64,000 nt of DNA from CAYVZU01 sp964455935 (GCA_964455935.1 CAYVZU010000003.1:21508-85507), one strand, 5' to 3'. Counted from the first letter of the stretch, positions 1 through 8,321 are shown. The notes: a model not told the origin generated them from the letters alone. Translations and numbers: made by a program.

Positions 1-466
1 GGCGGCAGATATTGATGAGCCGAACCGTGGATTCGCCGTGTAAAACATGATTCGAGGATATCTTAATGGGGGTCTTGATCCCCATCCAGCCGGTGATCAA
101 CTTAATCGAATCCGCATTCAACTTGTCGATGGTCTCCCAGTTGTTCTCGAAGAAATGGCTCAGGTCCGCCGCATATTTCTCAAAAAAGGGCGTACGCCCA
201 TAGCACGACCGAATGGCGCTCAAGTGATCCTTTTTCCAGTCCCGCTCGTTAAGAACGCGGACCTCGGTTATTTTTTGCGGGAAATGATAGTGGTTTGGCA
301 CACTGAGCCATTGCGGCCCCTGCGCTCCGCGAATGCGGTTGCGGTGCTGCCACTCATTCTTCTTGAACTGCACATCGTCGAGCAGCACAAACAGATCGCA
401 CGAAGCCAGCTTGTGAAAATACCCAAGCCAGGGCATGTATTGGGGCTGGTGAATGGCGAGGATCAT
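1..466 (-). CDS. WbqC-like family protein, partial (C-terminus beyond window)
   Basis: The translation opens with MILAIHQPQYMPWLGYFHKL and continues with FVLLDDVQFKKNEWQHRN, the diagnostic N-terminal motifs of the WbqC-like family. These proteins are found in O-antigen and other glycan clusters and are thought to act on sugar nucleotides or glycan precursors; the reaction is not established. The start is set by the ATG at 466 with a GGAG 8 nt upstream. It lies 14 bp after the stop of the glycosyltransferase at 481-1731, so the two are probably co-transcribed. About 155 codons are visible and the rest lies left of the window. The family call is from motif memory; function is inference from context. 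Confidence 0.85.
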   Translation of the reverse strand, partial: MILAIHQPQYMPWLGYFHKLASCDLFVLLDDVQFKKNEWQHRNRIRGAQGPQWLSVPNHYHFPQKITEVRVLNERDWKKDHLSAIRSCYGRTPFFEKYAADLSHFFENNWETIDKLNADSIKLITGWMGIKTPIKISSNHVLHGESTVRLINICR

Positions 467-480
467 CGTTTTGACTCCGC

Positions 481-1731
481 TCAACGATCGTGGTTTCGAC
501 GCGTGTCACGGCTTTGCTCATGTTCTGTGGCCCAAAGGCCGAGCGGAGCCGAAGCCACCTCGAGCAATGATCTGTAAAGCCCGTCGATTCTTTCCACCAT
601 GCGTTCAGCGCTGAAGCGTGGTGCCACCCAGTCCCGACAGGTGCGCGACATAACCGTTCTGCGCTGGGCGTCCCCATAAAGGCCAAGAATTGCGGTCGAA
701 AGCTCTTCCGATTTTGCGGGATCGACCAAAAGGCCGGTTTCGCCTTCACGGATCACATCGGGCACACCTCCCACTCGCGAACCGATCACTGGAATGCCAC
801 ATGCCTGCGCTTCCACGAAGGCGCGGCCCATGCCCTCGTTCAGCGAGGGCATGGCAAAGACATCGAAGGCAGGGAGGATCGCCTCGACGTCATTGCGCCA
901 ACCCTGGAATTTGAAGAACCGCTGAAGACAAAGCTGCGCGACTCTGCGTTCGAGTTCTGCGCGCCGAGGTCCGTCTCCGACAAAGACAAAAAGAATATCG
1001 GGAGCCTGCGTGACACAGGCCGGCGCCGCTTCCACGATAACCCGGTGATTCTTGATTGAGACAAGTCGGGCGATGCTCCCCACAACAAAGCGGCTCTCAT
1101 TAATGCCCAACCGTTGTCGGGCTTCGGACTTGGATGTCTGGTTGTTGAGAAACGGCTTCAGCTCGATTCCACTGGCGATCGCTGTAATGCGTGTGCCCGG
1201 ACCAATGCCCACGGCAAGATGCTCCCGTTTTCCGGACTCGGTCAGGGTGATCAGCATAGAGGTGAACCGCATACAGAATCGCTCGATCCAAATGAAAATC
1301 CGGGTCTTGAAAGGAGAGAAGTATCCATGAAACACATGGCCGTGAGGCGTGTGCACTATAATGCGCACTCCGGCAAGCCGCGCGGCGATGCGGCCCAGAA
1401 AACCGGCCTTGGACGTGTGGGTATGGACCAGATCGTAGCGGCCCTTTCTGATTGCTCGGATCATTTGCCAAAGCGCACGCGCATCGTTCTGAGGCGAAAC
1501 GCTGCGGATCAGGTGCGGAGAGCGAAAGATTCCGATTCCCAAGCCAAGGGCATTGGTTTCATTGTCGCTGGCCGGATTATTGCTTTGACCCGCCAAAATG
1601 TCCACCGCGTATCCTGCCTGCCGAAGACCGATAGCGGTTAGCAGAGTGTTTTCGGCCGACCCACCTTTGTCCAGGCGCGTAATAATATGGAGAACTCTGT
1701 GACCTGTCGGCGAACTGCTGTGCGGCATCAT
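481..1731 (-). CDS. Glycosyltransferase family 4 (GT-B)
   Basis: A 416-residue GT-B protein that should transfer a nucleotide-activated sugar onto a growing surface glycan at the cytoplasmic face. The N-terminal acceptor half has the typical HVTHT-like stretch VHTHTSKAGFLGR (about residues 102-114). The C-terminal half has SIARLVSIKNH (about 219-229), FVGDGP and an EX7E motif with Glu299 and Glu307, followed by CGIPVIGSRVGGVPDVI, as in the GT4 Glycos_transf_1 domain. Its ATG overlaps the stop of the upstream GT4 gene by 4 bp (ATGA), implying translational coupling. Sugar and linkage specificity cannot be read from sequence. Confidence 0.9.
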   Translation of the reverse strand: MMPHSSSPTGHRVLHIITRLDKGGSAENTLLTAIGLRQAGYAVDILAGQSNNPASDNETNALGLGIGIFRSPHLIRSVSPQNDARALWQMIRAIRKGRYDLVHTHTSKAGFLGRIAARLAGVRIIVHTPHGHVFHGYFSPFKTRIFIWIERFCMRFTSMLITLTESGKREHLAVGIGPGTRITAIASGIELKPFLNNQTSKSEARQRLGINESRFVVGSIARLVSIKNHRVIVEAAPACVTQAPDILFVFVGDGPRRAELERRVAQLCLQRFFKFQGWRNDVEAILPAFDVFAMPSLNEGMGRAFVEAQACGIPVIGSRVGGVPDVIREGETGLLVDPAKSEELSTAILGLYGDAQRRTVMSRTCRDWVAPRFSAERMVERIDGLYRSLLEVASAPLGLWATEHEQSRDTRRNHDR

Positions 1732-2867
1732 AACAGCTTGCCTTCCCTAAGGCCCGATTCAAGCGTCTTTGCGGAGCGAGTCCAGGCAAACTCGTTGCGG
1801 GTCCGCCGTTGGCCTTGTTCGCCCATTGCGTCGCGAAGCTTCCGGTCCCGAAGAAGGATTTCCAGGGCGGAAGTCAGGTCCCTGGGATCCTGGGGAGAAA
1901 CCAGCAGGCCGGAAACATGATCTTCGACCGCATCGGGTATCCCGCCGGAGCGCGATGCCACAACCGGCCTTCCGGCCGCATTGGCCTCCAGATAAACGAT
2001 CCCAAAACCCTCCACTTCCTCGGTATCTGAATCCTCAAAAGGTGTGAGTACGAAAACATCGCTCAACTCATGAAGGGCCGGCAGTTCGTCATCCGGTACA
2101 TGCCGGCAAAGAAAAACTCTGTCCCCAAAACCAAAATCGTCAACAGCGTCCTCGATCGCGCTGCGATAGGGTCCATCCCCGCATATGATGTAAAGCAGGT
2201 TGGGGTACCGGGGCAGGAGAGAGGCAATGGCATTGAGCACATTAAGGTGTCCTTTGCGTTTCACCAACCGGGCCACAGAAAGTAAAATGGGGCCTGAGGC
2301 CGGGGGAATGGCCTGCCGCCATTTTTCCAGGCTTTGGGCGTCCGCTCGTTGGGCTGGTTCCACACCGGGCATTACCAGAAGAATTTTCCGGGCCGGGCAG
2401 CCAGCTTCCAGCAGAAGATCTTCCGTGTAATGGCTAATGGCCACCACCTTCGATGCCCTGGTCAGAATTGCCCGCATCAGCCGGTTTCTTAGAGGCCTTT
2501 GAAGCGCGGAATAGACCTCAGCGCCATAAACGTAAACGACATAGGGTATGCCCCGAATTCTGTTGAGGAGCATCGAGGCCAAGCCAACCGCGATAACCTG
2601 GCCGCAATGAATCACCGTATCTCTGTCCCGAAAGCGAAAAAGCATCAAGGGAATCATCAGAAACGTCCGTAGATGGCGGCGAATCCAACTGGAACCGGCG
2701 GGAAGATTGGCATGCGCAATTTGAAACGGAACGGTCTGATCCAGTTTCTCCCCGCCGCACATGAGAACGGATCGGTCCAGGTCCGCGTGTTTCCACAGGT
2801 GGAAAAGGTAATTGGATATACCGCCTGGGATCGGCGGGAAGTCCATGGTGACAAGGATATGTTTCAT
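1728..2867 (-). CDS. Glycosyltransferase family 4 (GT-B)
   Basis: A 379-residue GT4 enzyme. The N-terminus MKHILVTMDFPPIPGGISNY carries the glycine-rich loop typical of GT4 proteins. The C-terminal domain shows SVARLVKRKGH, YIICGDGPYR and an EX7E motif within EEVEGFGIVYLEANAAGRPVV, the donor-nucleotide site. It is the first gene of a three-gene minus-strand run (GT4, GT4, WbqC-like) with a 4-bp ATGA overlap to the next gene, so it probably acts in the same polysaccharide pathway. The start is the first ATG; only a weak GGA precedes it. Donor and acceptor are unknown. Confidence 0.9.
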   Translation of the reverse strand: MKHILVTMDFPPIPGGISNYLFHLWKHADLDRSVLMCGGEKLDQTVPFQIAHANLPAGSSWIRRHLRTFLMIPLMLFRFRDRDTVIHCGQVIAVGLASMLLNRIRGIPYVVYVYGAEVYSALQRPLRNRLMRAILTRASKVVAISHYTEDLLLEAGCPARKILLVMPGVEPAQRADAQSLEKWRQAIPPASGPILLSVARLVKRKGHLNVLNAIASLLPRYPNLLYIICGDGPYRSAIEDAVDDFGFGDRVFLCRHVPDDELPALHELSDVFVLTPFEDSDTEEVEGFGIVYLEANAAGRPVVASRSGGIPDAVEDHVSGLLVSPQDPRDLTSALEILLRDRKLRDAMGEQGQRRTRNEFAWTRSAKTLESGLREGKLL

Positions 2868-2910
2868 CGAGCTACAATTCCGGCTTTGCCGCTATTCATT
2901 AACGGATTAC

Positions 2911-3152
2911 TCAGGCGGCTTTCTTGTAGTGCGATGCATATTCGACGAGGAGTTCGCGGATAATCTTTTGATACTTTGTCCTGTGTTTTCGGGCGACCTT
3001 CTTGAAGAATTCAATACTGCTCTTGTTTTGAGGTTAATCGTGATCTTCACGTTGTCTTCCTTGAAGACCAGGGCATCGGGTGGCGGGAGAAAATCTTTCA
3101 CAATCTTAATTTTCCCTATGGGCTCATTTGTGTATCTTGTTTTCTTCTTCAT
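2911..3152 (-). pseudogene. CopG-type antitoxin (BrnA-like partner), frameshifted
   Basis: The N-terminus MKKKTRYTNEPIGKIKIVKD followed by FLPPPDALVFKEDNVKITINL matches the CopG-type antitoxin family that partners BrnT toxins. After about 43 codons the frame breaks near 3024-3031: the expected ribbon-helix-helix ending, which reads SSIEFFKKVARKHRTKYQK and then IIRELLVEYASHY, lies in another frame and ends at TGA 2911-2913. Adding one base after CTCAAAA restores the full 80-residue protein. The unshifted frame instead runs to 2907 with an unrelated tail. Either the gene is broken or the assembly lost one base. The ATG at 3152 lies inside the end of the brnT reading frame, as in intact BrnT operons. 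Confidence 0.75.
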
Positions 3153-3490
3153 AGATCTTCCGTAAACACTCAGCAGCCCATGAGAAAGACCAACGACAGT
3201 GGTTAGGCCAGAGGCCGGATGGAGAGCACACGAGAACCGGTTTTCGGCGCAAGATCTTGCGCCGAAAAATCATTCCTTGTGTTTTCTCTTGTTTTCCCAC
3301 TGTGAACTCAGTGGTTTCAAGGTCCTTCCGAGAAACGTGAGTGGTTACGATCTTCCTTCCTCTTCTCCAGAAACGTGCGCCAATAATTCGTATTCTGCCC
3401 TCTCGATAGGTAAACCGGTCGGTCAGGACTTCACGTTTCCGAATATTTTCCAGATTTTTGCGCGCGTGCCATTCAAACGCGCGTATTTCC
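3124..3490 (-). pseudogene. brnT: BrnT toxin remnant, interrupted by a palindromic element and internally deleted
   Basis: Reading the minus strand gives FEWHARKNLENIRKRE (3430-3477), which matches the BrnT opening FEWD..KN..NI.KH, then FTYREGRIRIIGARFWRRGRK, the conserved BrnT C-terminal half. Roughly 50 residues usually lying between these blocks are missing and no start codon is in frame. At RK the frame is cut by a 187-bp insertion; beyond it the frame resumes as RKIYEEENKIHK and stops at 3124, overlapping the start of the antitoxin gene. BrnT is an RNase toxin of type II toxin-antitoxin modules; this copy cannot be functional. Family assignment is from motif recognition. Confidence 0.7.
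3162..3348. repeat. 187-bp MITE-like palindromic element inserted in brnT, 8-bp target duplication
   Basis: The element starts GTAAACACTCAG and ends GAGTGGTTAC, so the ends are inverted (GTAAMCACTCA). It is flanked by the identical 8-mer GATCTTCC at 3154-3161 and 3349-3356. Removing the element plus one 8-mer rejoins the BrnT frame. The centre (3241-3268) is a perfect palindrome built on CGGCGCAAGATCTTGCGCCG. Two related copies lie at 49417-49597 and 50012-50193. It encodes no protein, so it must be moved in trans if it is still mobile. Confidence 0.8.
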
Positions 3491-3711
3491 GTTCAGCTTT
3501 TATTCCATATTGAAATACATGCAATCATAAGGATTTGACAAGTTTTTTTGAACGCATGGGACGCAGAATATGGTTTGCAGGCGAAATCGGGCAGCCCTTA
3601 AATTAATCCATGGTGTTTTTATTTGGATCTGTTAAGTCCAGCGGATCGTGATAGTTGAAAAAGGGGAAAATAGGGTGACACTCCAAAAGTGAGGAACTGA
3701 GGAGTGTTACC

Positions 3712-5130
3712 ATGGAAAAACAAGAGTCAGATGGTTCGAAAAAGGTAAGGAGAAAGCGGAGAAAGGGCAAAAAGTTCATTCCGTTCGAGATCAAGCTCCG
3801 GGTCGTGAAGCTCTTTTTGGAAGAGAAGGTCCCGAAGTCCATTATCATCCAGGAGAGCGGGATCAGCCCGATCAGCCTTGATCGTTGGATCAAGCAATAC
3901 CGCAAGCAGGGCGAGAAGGGGCTGGTCAGCCGGCATCCAGAGCGGCCGGGAAAAGCCATCCCTGCCCCGGTGCGAGCGCGCATCATCGAACTGAAGCAGG
4001 CGGACGAGCGCCGCGGCGTCCGGTTCATCTCGTCCCTTCTACAGCGGTTTTCCTTCCTCAAGGCGAGCCCGGAGACGGTTCGCAAGACCCTCCACCAGGA
4101 AAAGCTCATCAAGCCGGCCCCGCGAAAGAGCCCCAAGCGGAACATGCGGCGTCCGCGCTTCTTCGAGCGGGCCACGCCGAACCAGATGTGGCAAAGCGAC
4201 ATCTTCACGTTCCGGCTGGGCGGTAAATTCGCCTACCTGATCGGCTTTATCGATGACAACTCGCGCTACATGACGGGCCTGGAGCTATACCGGAGCCAGA
4301 CGGCGGATCATGTCATCGAGACCTATCGGAAGGCCACAGGCGAATACGGTCCTCCCAAGGAGATGCTGACGGACAATGGCCGGCAGTATACGACCTGGCG
4401 GGGGACCGGGAAGTTCCCCAGGGAACTGCGCAAAGACGGCATACACCATATCCGCAGCCGGCCACACCACCCCATGACCTTGGGCAAAATCGAACGGTTC
4501 TGGAAGACGATCTACGATGACTTCCTGAGCCGCGTGCAGTTTGCAAGCTTCGAGGAGGCCCAGGAGCGCATCCGCTGGTGGGTCCAGTACTATAACCACA
4601 AGAGGCCGCACCAATCGCTGGAAGGCCTGTGCCCTGCGGACCGCTACTTCAAAGTGGCCACGGAACTGCGCAAAACCATCGAGGCCGGCATCCAGGAGAA
4701 CCTGCTGGAGCTGGCCCTGCGTGGCAAGCCCAAGGAGCCCTTCTACATGGTGGGCCGCATGGACGGCCGCTCTGTGGTCATGCGCGCTGAAAAGGGTACA
4801 TTCAAGGTATCGGTTGACGGCCAGGAATCGACTGGCGTGAAGGAAGTCGAATATCGCCTTCCCCGGCAGGACAAAACGGAGGAAAATCATGGAGAAGCAA
4901 GCCAAGCTGGAAAAGCCGGAGAAAGCGCCGGGCAAACCACCCAAAGTGCCTGTCACAGCGTGCCATCAGCGAGCTGGTACGCCAGGCACGGATCGAGAGC
5001 AATCGCGCGATACGACAGAACATGCGCCGGATCGAGTGGTTGGTGCCAAACCTGGCCTGGTCCATGGACGGCTGCGAGATCGCCCATGAAAACATCGTGG
5101 GCGGGCCGAAGGCGTACTTTCAACTCGTGA
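3712..5130 (+). CDS. IS transposase with rve-type integrase core (IS481/IS3-like), first gene
   Basis: The first ~100 residues form a basic helix-turn-helix region (IKLRVVKLFLEEKVPKSII, then SLDRWIKQYRKQGEKGL). A DDE integrase core follows: Asp in MWQSDIFTFRLGG, Asp in MLTDNGRQY and Glu in GKIERFWKTIY, then YYNHKRPHQSLEGLCPADRY, typical of IS481/IS3-type transposases. A clear GGAG lies before the ATG. The last ~90 codons (after about 4880) overlap the second IS gene in another frame and look like read-through sequence, so the natural C-terminus may be shorter. Catalyses cut-and-paste or copy-paste movement of the element; exact IS family not resolved. Confidence 0.85.
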   Translation: MEKQESDGSKKVRRKRRKGKKFIPFEIKLRVVKLFLEEKVPKSIIIQESGISPISLDRWIKQYRKQGEKGLVSRHPERPGKAIPAPVRARIIELKQADERRGVRFISSLLQRFSFLKASPETVRKTLHQEKLIKPAPRKSPKRNMRRPRFFERATPNQMWQSDIFTFRLGGKFAYLIGFIDDNSRYMTGLELYRSQTADHVIETYRKATGEYGPPKEMLTDNGRQYTTWRGTGKFPRELRKDGIHHIRSRPHHPMTLGKIERFWKTIYDDFLSRVQFASFEEAQERIRWWVQYYNHKRPHQSLEGLCPADRYFKVATELRKTIEAGIQENLLELALRGKPKEPFYMVGRMDGRSVVMRAEKGTFKVSVDGQESTGVKEVEYRLPRQDKTEENHGEASQAGKAGESAGQTTQSACHSVPSASWYARHGSRAIARYDRTCAGSSGWCQTWPGPWTAARSPMKTSWAGRRRTFNS

Positions 5131-5758
5131 TCGACCTGGCCTCGCGTTACAAGATGGACCCCATTGGCGGCAGTGAGGTGCCCTGTGGGGAAGAACTCTC
5201 CGGCCACATGGCCCGGTTGTTCGACCTGCACGGTGTCCCGTTGTTCGTGAAACGCGACAGCGGCTCGAACCAGAACCATTTTGGGGTCAACGCAGTCTTT
5301 TCCGAATCCCTGGTGATCCCGCTCAATAGCCCGGCGCAATATCCGCCGTATAACGGGGCTGTGGAGGAGTCGCAGGGGGAACTTAAAAAGGGGCTTGGCC
5401 AAAGGCTTTCACTGGCAAAATGCCCTGTCGATCAGTTGGAGACCAACCCCAGGCGGTGGTCAATGAACTGAACCATCGCCTGCGGCCTTGCCTCAACGGC
5501 CGGAACTCCTGCCAGGTATTTTTCGACCAGAGCCGGCGAATAAGCTTCACAAAAAGAGAGAGGAGGGATATCTATGACTGGCTGAGAAAAACCGAAAATG
5601 ATATTTTGGACTCTATGGAACGATGCGGCTACAGAGCTTCCAGCGGCGCAGCTTGGCGACTGGCTGCAGAGGCGTGGCTGCAAATGAAGGGGTATATTCG
5701 AACCACGTTAAACGGTGAAGTGTCACCCTCTTTTTTCCCTGGGAATTATCATAATTAG
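4889..5758 (+). pseudogene. Second IS protein with integrase-like core, two frameshifts
   Basis: An ATG at 4889 preceded by GGAGG opens MEKQAKLEKPEKAPGKPPKV. Near 4945 the frame must shift by one base to continue as SQRAISELVRQARIESNRAI and RRIEWLVPNLAWSMDGCE. Near 5446 it must shift again; one extra C in the run AACCCC would give ETNPQAVVNELNHRLRPCL, ending at TAG 5756-5758. Restored, it is about 290 residues with a DDE-like trio (Asp in WSMDGCE, Asp in VKRDSGSN, Glu in NGAVEESQGELK). So this IS seems to encode two integrase-fold proteins. Whether the shifts are programmed, decay or assembly errors cannot be told here. Confidence 0.6.
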
Positions 5759-5762
5759 CTGG

Positions 5763-6171
5763 CCGCCACATTCTTGAAGTTATTGATTTGCTGAATTGAA
5801 TGCAACCATTCGCGGCAAGGCCACCCCTCTTTCCAGGAGGGGTGCTTGCGGCGCACCGGACAGGAACGACTGGTAATCGATTGCACCAAACAAATAGGGG
5901 TTTCTTAAGGCCATTGATTTGCTGTATTGATGCGGCCGTATCTTGCCAGGCATGGAATGAAATAGAGAGTTGCGAGCCAATCTTCTTTGAGTGTTTATTT
6001 AGTTCTCCTCAAAGCACAAGTTGTTTTATCGAAGAGAAGGAAGTTGTGGGGGACATGGGGGTAAGAAAATAGAATTTCCTATTCCGCGCATTCATTTGTC
6101 CGCATGCCATTTGACCGGCTGCAGTTGGAAATTGTTGTTCGAGTGAGAATATAGAATTTACATTAATTTCC
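5763..6171. other. Intergenic region between IS and ABC exporter genes
   Basis: No convincing gene. It contains a short hairpin at 5822-5844 (CACCCCTC, 7-nt loop, GAGGGGTG) without a T-run, and two imperfect direct repeats starting ATTGATTTGCTG near 5780 and 5912. The AT-rich stretch 6140-6170 before the ABC permease is the likely promoter zone for the glycan island, but I cannot pick a convincing -35/-10 pair. Confidence 0.5.
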
Positions 6172-7011
6172 ATGTGCCCCATATCCCCTAGCGAAAATGT
6201 CATTCGTATCCAGCATCGGAAGGGGTTGTCTCCAATAAATTTTCGGGAACTTTGGGGATTTCGCGAGCTCCTGTATTTCCTTACCAAGCGTGACATTCAA
6301 GTGCGCTACCGCCAGACCCTGCTGGGTGGGATATGGGCCGTGCTACAACCTTTTGTTACCATGATCGTATTTAGTTTTTTTTTCGGCCGCCTGGCCCAAA
6401 TGCCCTCGGATGGAATTCCTTATCCCATTTTCGTCTACGCCGGGCTTCTTCCGTGGATCTATTTTGCCAATGCAATTGCCTTTGCCGGTAACAGCCTCGT
6501 GCAAAACTCAAATTTGGTTCGCAAAGTCTATTTCCCACGGCTCCTGGTCCCATTTGGAACTATTCTATCAGGCCTGTTGGATTTTCTGATTGCCTTTGGC
6601 ATTCTCGGACTCATGATGCTCTACTACCGGATTATGCCCGGTTGGCAGATCCTTCTCGTTCCGCTTCTGATGCTTACGCTTGTGCTTTGTGCAGTGGGAA
6701 TTGGGTTGTGGCTTTCTGCCCTTAACGTATTCTATAGGGATATCAGATACGCAATTCCATTCGTAATCCAGGTGTGGCTATTCGTTTCGCCCATCATCTA
6801 TCCTGCGAGTATGGTAGGTGCAAAGGGGAAATACCTACTGGCCTTGAATCCGGTTTCCGGGGTCATCCAGGCATTTCGCTCCTGTCTTCTTGGAAAGCCT
6901 GAATTGGATCTGATTGCATTGGGAATTTCAATAATCATGACTGGTATCTTTCTGCTTAGCGGATTGCTGTATTTTCAAAAGGCGGAGCGCTTGTTCGCCG
7001 ATCTCATTTAG
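6172..7011 (+). CDS. ABC-2 type polysaccharide exporter permease (Wzm/KpsM-like)
   Basis: A 279-residue inner-membrane protein with about six hydrophobic segments. The N-terminal cytoplasmic helix (LWGFRELLYFLTKRDIQVRY, then RQTLLGGIWAVLQPF) is the hallmark of TagG/Wzm/KpsM permeases, and QVWLFVSPIIYPASMV near the C-terminus is also typical. It forms the channel that moves an undecaprenyl-linked glycan across the inner membrane, powered by the ATPase encoded 12 bp downstream. It opens the plus-strand glycan island. The pairing with a Wzt having a C-terminal extension suggests O-antigen-type export. Confidence 0.92.
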   Translation: MCPISPSENVIRIQHRKGLSPINFRELWGFRELLYFLTKRDIQVRYRQTLLGGIWAVLQPFVTMIVFSFFFGRLAQMPSDGIPYPIFVYAGLLPWIYFANAIAFAGNSLVQNSNLVRKVYFPRLLVPFGTILSGLLDFLIAFGILGLMMLYYRIMPGWQILLVPLLMLTLVLCAVGIGLWLSALNVFYRDIRYAIPFVIQVWLFVSPIIYPASMVGAKGKYLLALNPVSGVIQAFRSCLLGKPELDLIALGISIIMTGIFLLSGLLYFQKAERLFADLI

Positions 7012-7023
7012 CCGGAGAAACCG

Positions 7024-8283
7024 ATGGGCTTTCCCGCAATCCGGGCAACAAACCTGAAAAAGGGTTACCGGCTTAACCGTCGCGATCCGCAGCGTACGAT
7101 CCGTGAAGCTTTGGTGGACCTTGTGCGCAAGTCAGCCGGTCGATTGCGAGTTCGCAATGAAGACAGCCCTAAACGGCAACCGGAGAGCCATATCTGGGCT
7201 CTTCAGGACTTGAATTTTGAAATTCCACAAGGTGAAATCGTCGGAATCATAGGCGCCAATGGCGCTGGGAAGAGCACACTTCTAAAAATATTGGCGAGAA
7301 TTACGGAACCCTCGGATGGTACGGTTGACCTTCGCGGAAAGGTCGCTTCACTGTTGGAGGTGGGCGTTGGTTTTCACCACGAGCTGACCGGACAGGAGAA
7401 TGTTTACCTTTATGGCGCCATTCTTGGAATGGACCGTTACGAGATAACAAAAAAATTCGATGAAATCGTGGCCTTTGCCGAATTGGAGAAGTTCATTCAT
7501 ATGCCCGTGAAGCACTTCTCGAGCGGAATGTACATGCGGCTGGCCTTTTCGGTCGCCGCTCATTTGGAACCCGATATTCTGCTTGTTGACGAGGTGCTGG
7601 CTGTTGGAGATCGGGCATTTCAGCAGAAGTGCCTTGGAAAAATGGACCAAATTTCCAAACAAGAGAACCGAACGGTGCTCTTCGTCAGTCACAATACGGC
7701 CGCGATACAAAGTTTGTGCAGGAAGGCCATGCTGCTCGAAAAAGGTCGGTTGGTTTCGATGGGGCCAACGCGTGAGGTAATGGAAGAGTATATCCTGCAG
7801 GGAGAAAGACACGCTCTGCTTTGGGAGCGATCAGATTCTCCACATCCGGACTTAATTGCTTGCTTCAAGAAAGCACAGTTAACCAATATGCAGGGAATCC
7901 CACTTGAGTATGTGACGACGAACCAGGCGGTTAGAGTGATTGTTGAACTTGAAATGTTAAAACCGTGCTGGAATCTTCGCATAAGCGTTAACATTCACGA
8001 TAGCGCAGGGGGTGTGATCTTTGCCTCCGGCCCGCACGATGCGGGGGTCGACATGCCGACAAAGCCCGGTCGGTATCTGGCCACAATGGAGATCCCGGCT
8101 GGGCTTCTATTGCCAAAATTATACAGTCTCAGCGCTTCGGCATGGGCCACTTCAGCCGGAATGTTTGAGGATATTCATTGCTTCTATCTTGCCGTGCAGG
8201 AAGGCGCCATTGAGAACCAAACACCGGAATGGCGGACCGGCGTCGTGCATGTTCCTTGCCGGTGGATGGTCCAAGATTGCTGA
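7024..8283 (+). CDS. ABC exporter ATPase with C-terminal glycan-binding domain (Wzt-like)
   Basis: A 419-residue protein. The nucleotide-binding domain has Walker A GANGAGKST (residues 77-85), signature FSSGMYMRL (165-173), Walker B ILLVDE (185-190) and an H-loop SHN. Residues from about 265 form a beta-rich extension ending in VHVPCRWMVQDC, which fits the Wzt C-terminal domain that recognises the glycan's terminal cap before export. Such extended Wzt proteins normally work on chains ended by a methyl or other non-reducing cap; the methyltransferases at 18 and 22.7 kb are candidates for making one, but this is inference. An RBS-like GGAGA precedes the ATG. Confidence 0.93.
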   Translation: MGFPAIRATNLKKGYRLNRRDPQRTIREALVDLVRKSAGRLRVRNEDSPKRQPESHIWALQDLNFEIPQGEIVGIIGANGAGKSTLLKILARITEPSDGTVDLRGKVASLLEVGVGFHHELTGQENVYLYGAILGMDRYEITKKFDEIVAFAELEKFIHMPVKHFSSGMYMRLAFSVAAHLEPDILLVDEVLAVGDRAFQQKCLGKMDQISKQENRTVLFVSHNTAAIQSLCRKAMLLEKGRLVSMGPTREVMEEYILQGERHALLWERSDSPHPDLIACFKKAQLTNMQGIPLEYVTTNQAVRVIVELEMLKPCWNLRISVNIHDSAGGVIFASGPHDAGVDMPTKPGRYLATMEIPAGLLLPKLYSLSASAWATSAGMFEDIHCFYLAVQEGAIENQTPEWRTGVVHVPCRWMVQDC

Positions 8284-8284
8284 A

Positions 8285-8321
8285 AGCAATGCTCTTCGAA
8301 AGCATTACATAATGCATTGCT
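8285..8321. terminator. Hairpin between convergent genes
   Basis: Perfect 8-bp arms AGCAATGC (8285-8292) and GCATTGCT (8314-8321) lie just after the Wzt stop, before the end of the opposing membrane-protein gene. There is no T-run, so intrinsic termination is only a possibility. Confidence 0.3.

Larger units (their letters stand above)
3638..5762 (+). mobile_element. Two-gene insertion sequence, about 2.1 kb
   Basis: The two transposase-like genes are bracketed by imperfect inverted repeats. The left end reads CCAGC...TGATAGTT and then AGGGTGACACT; the right end, reverse-complemented, reads CCAGC...TGATAATT and then AGGGTGACACT. The best-matched inner block is at 3674-3684 and 5719-5729. The outer CCAGC makes the likely limits 3638 and 5762; 3649-5751 is the conservative estimate. 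I see no clear target duplication. The second gene has two frame breaks, so this copy may be dead or mis-assembled. It sits next to the ruined toxin-antitoxin locus, between glycan gene groups. Confidence 0.7.

Noticed and set aside
47..577. 176-codon plus-strand open frame at the left edge
   Set aside because: It is the antisense of the WbqC-like gene, whose conserved motifs are on the minus strand.
5800..6072. 90-codon plus-strand open frame between the IS and the ABC exporter genes
   Set aside because: No ribosome site, no family resemblance, and it spans a hairpin and an imperfect repeat.
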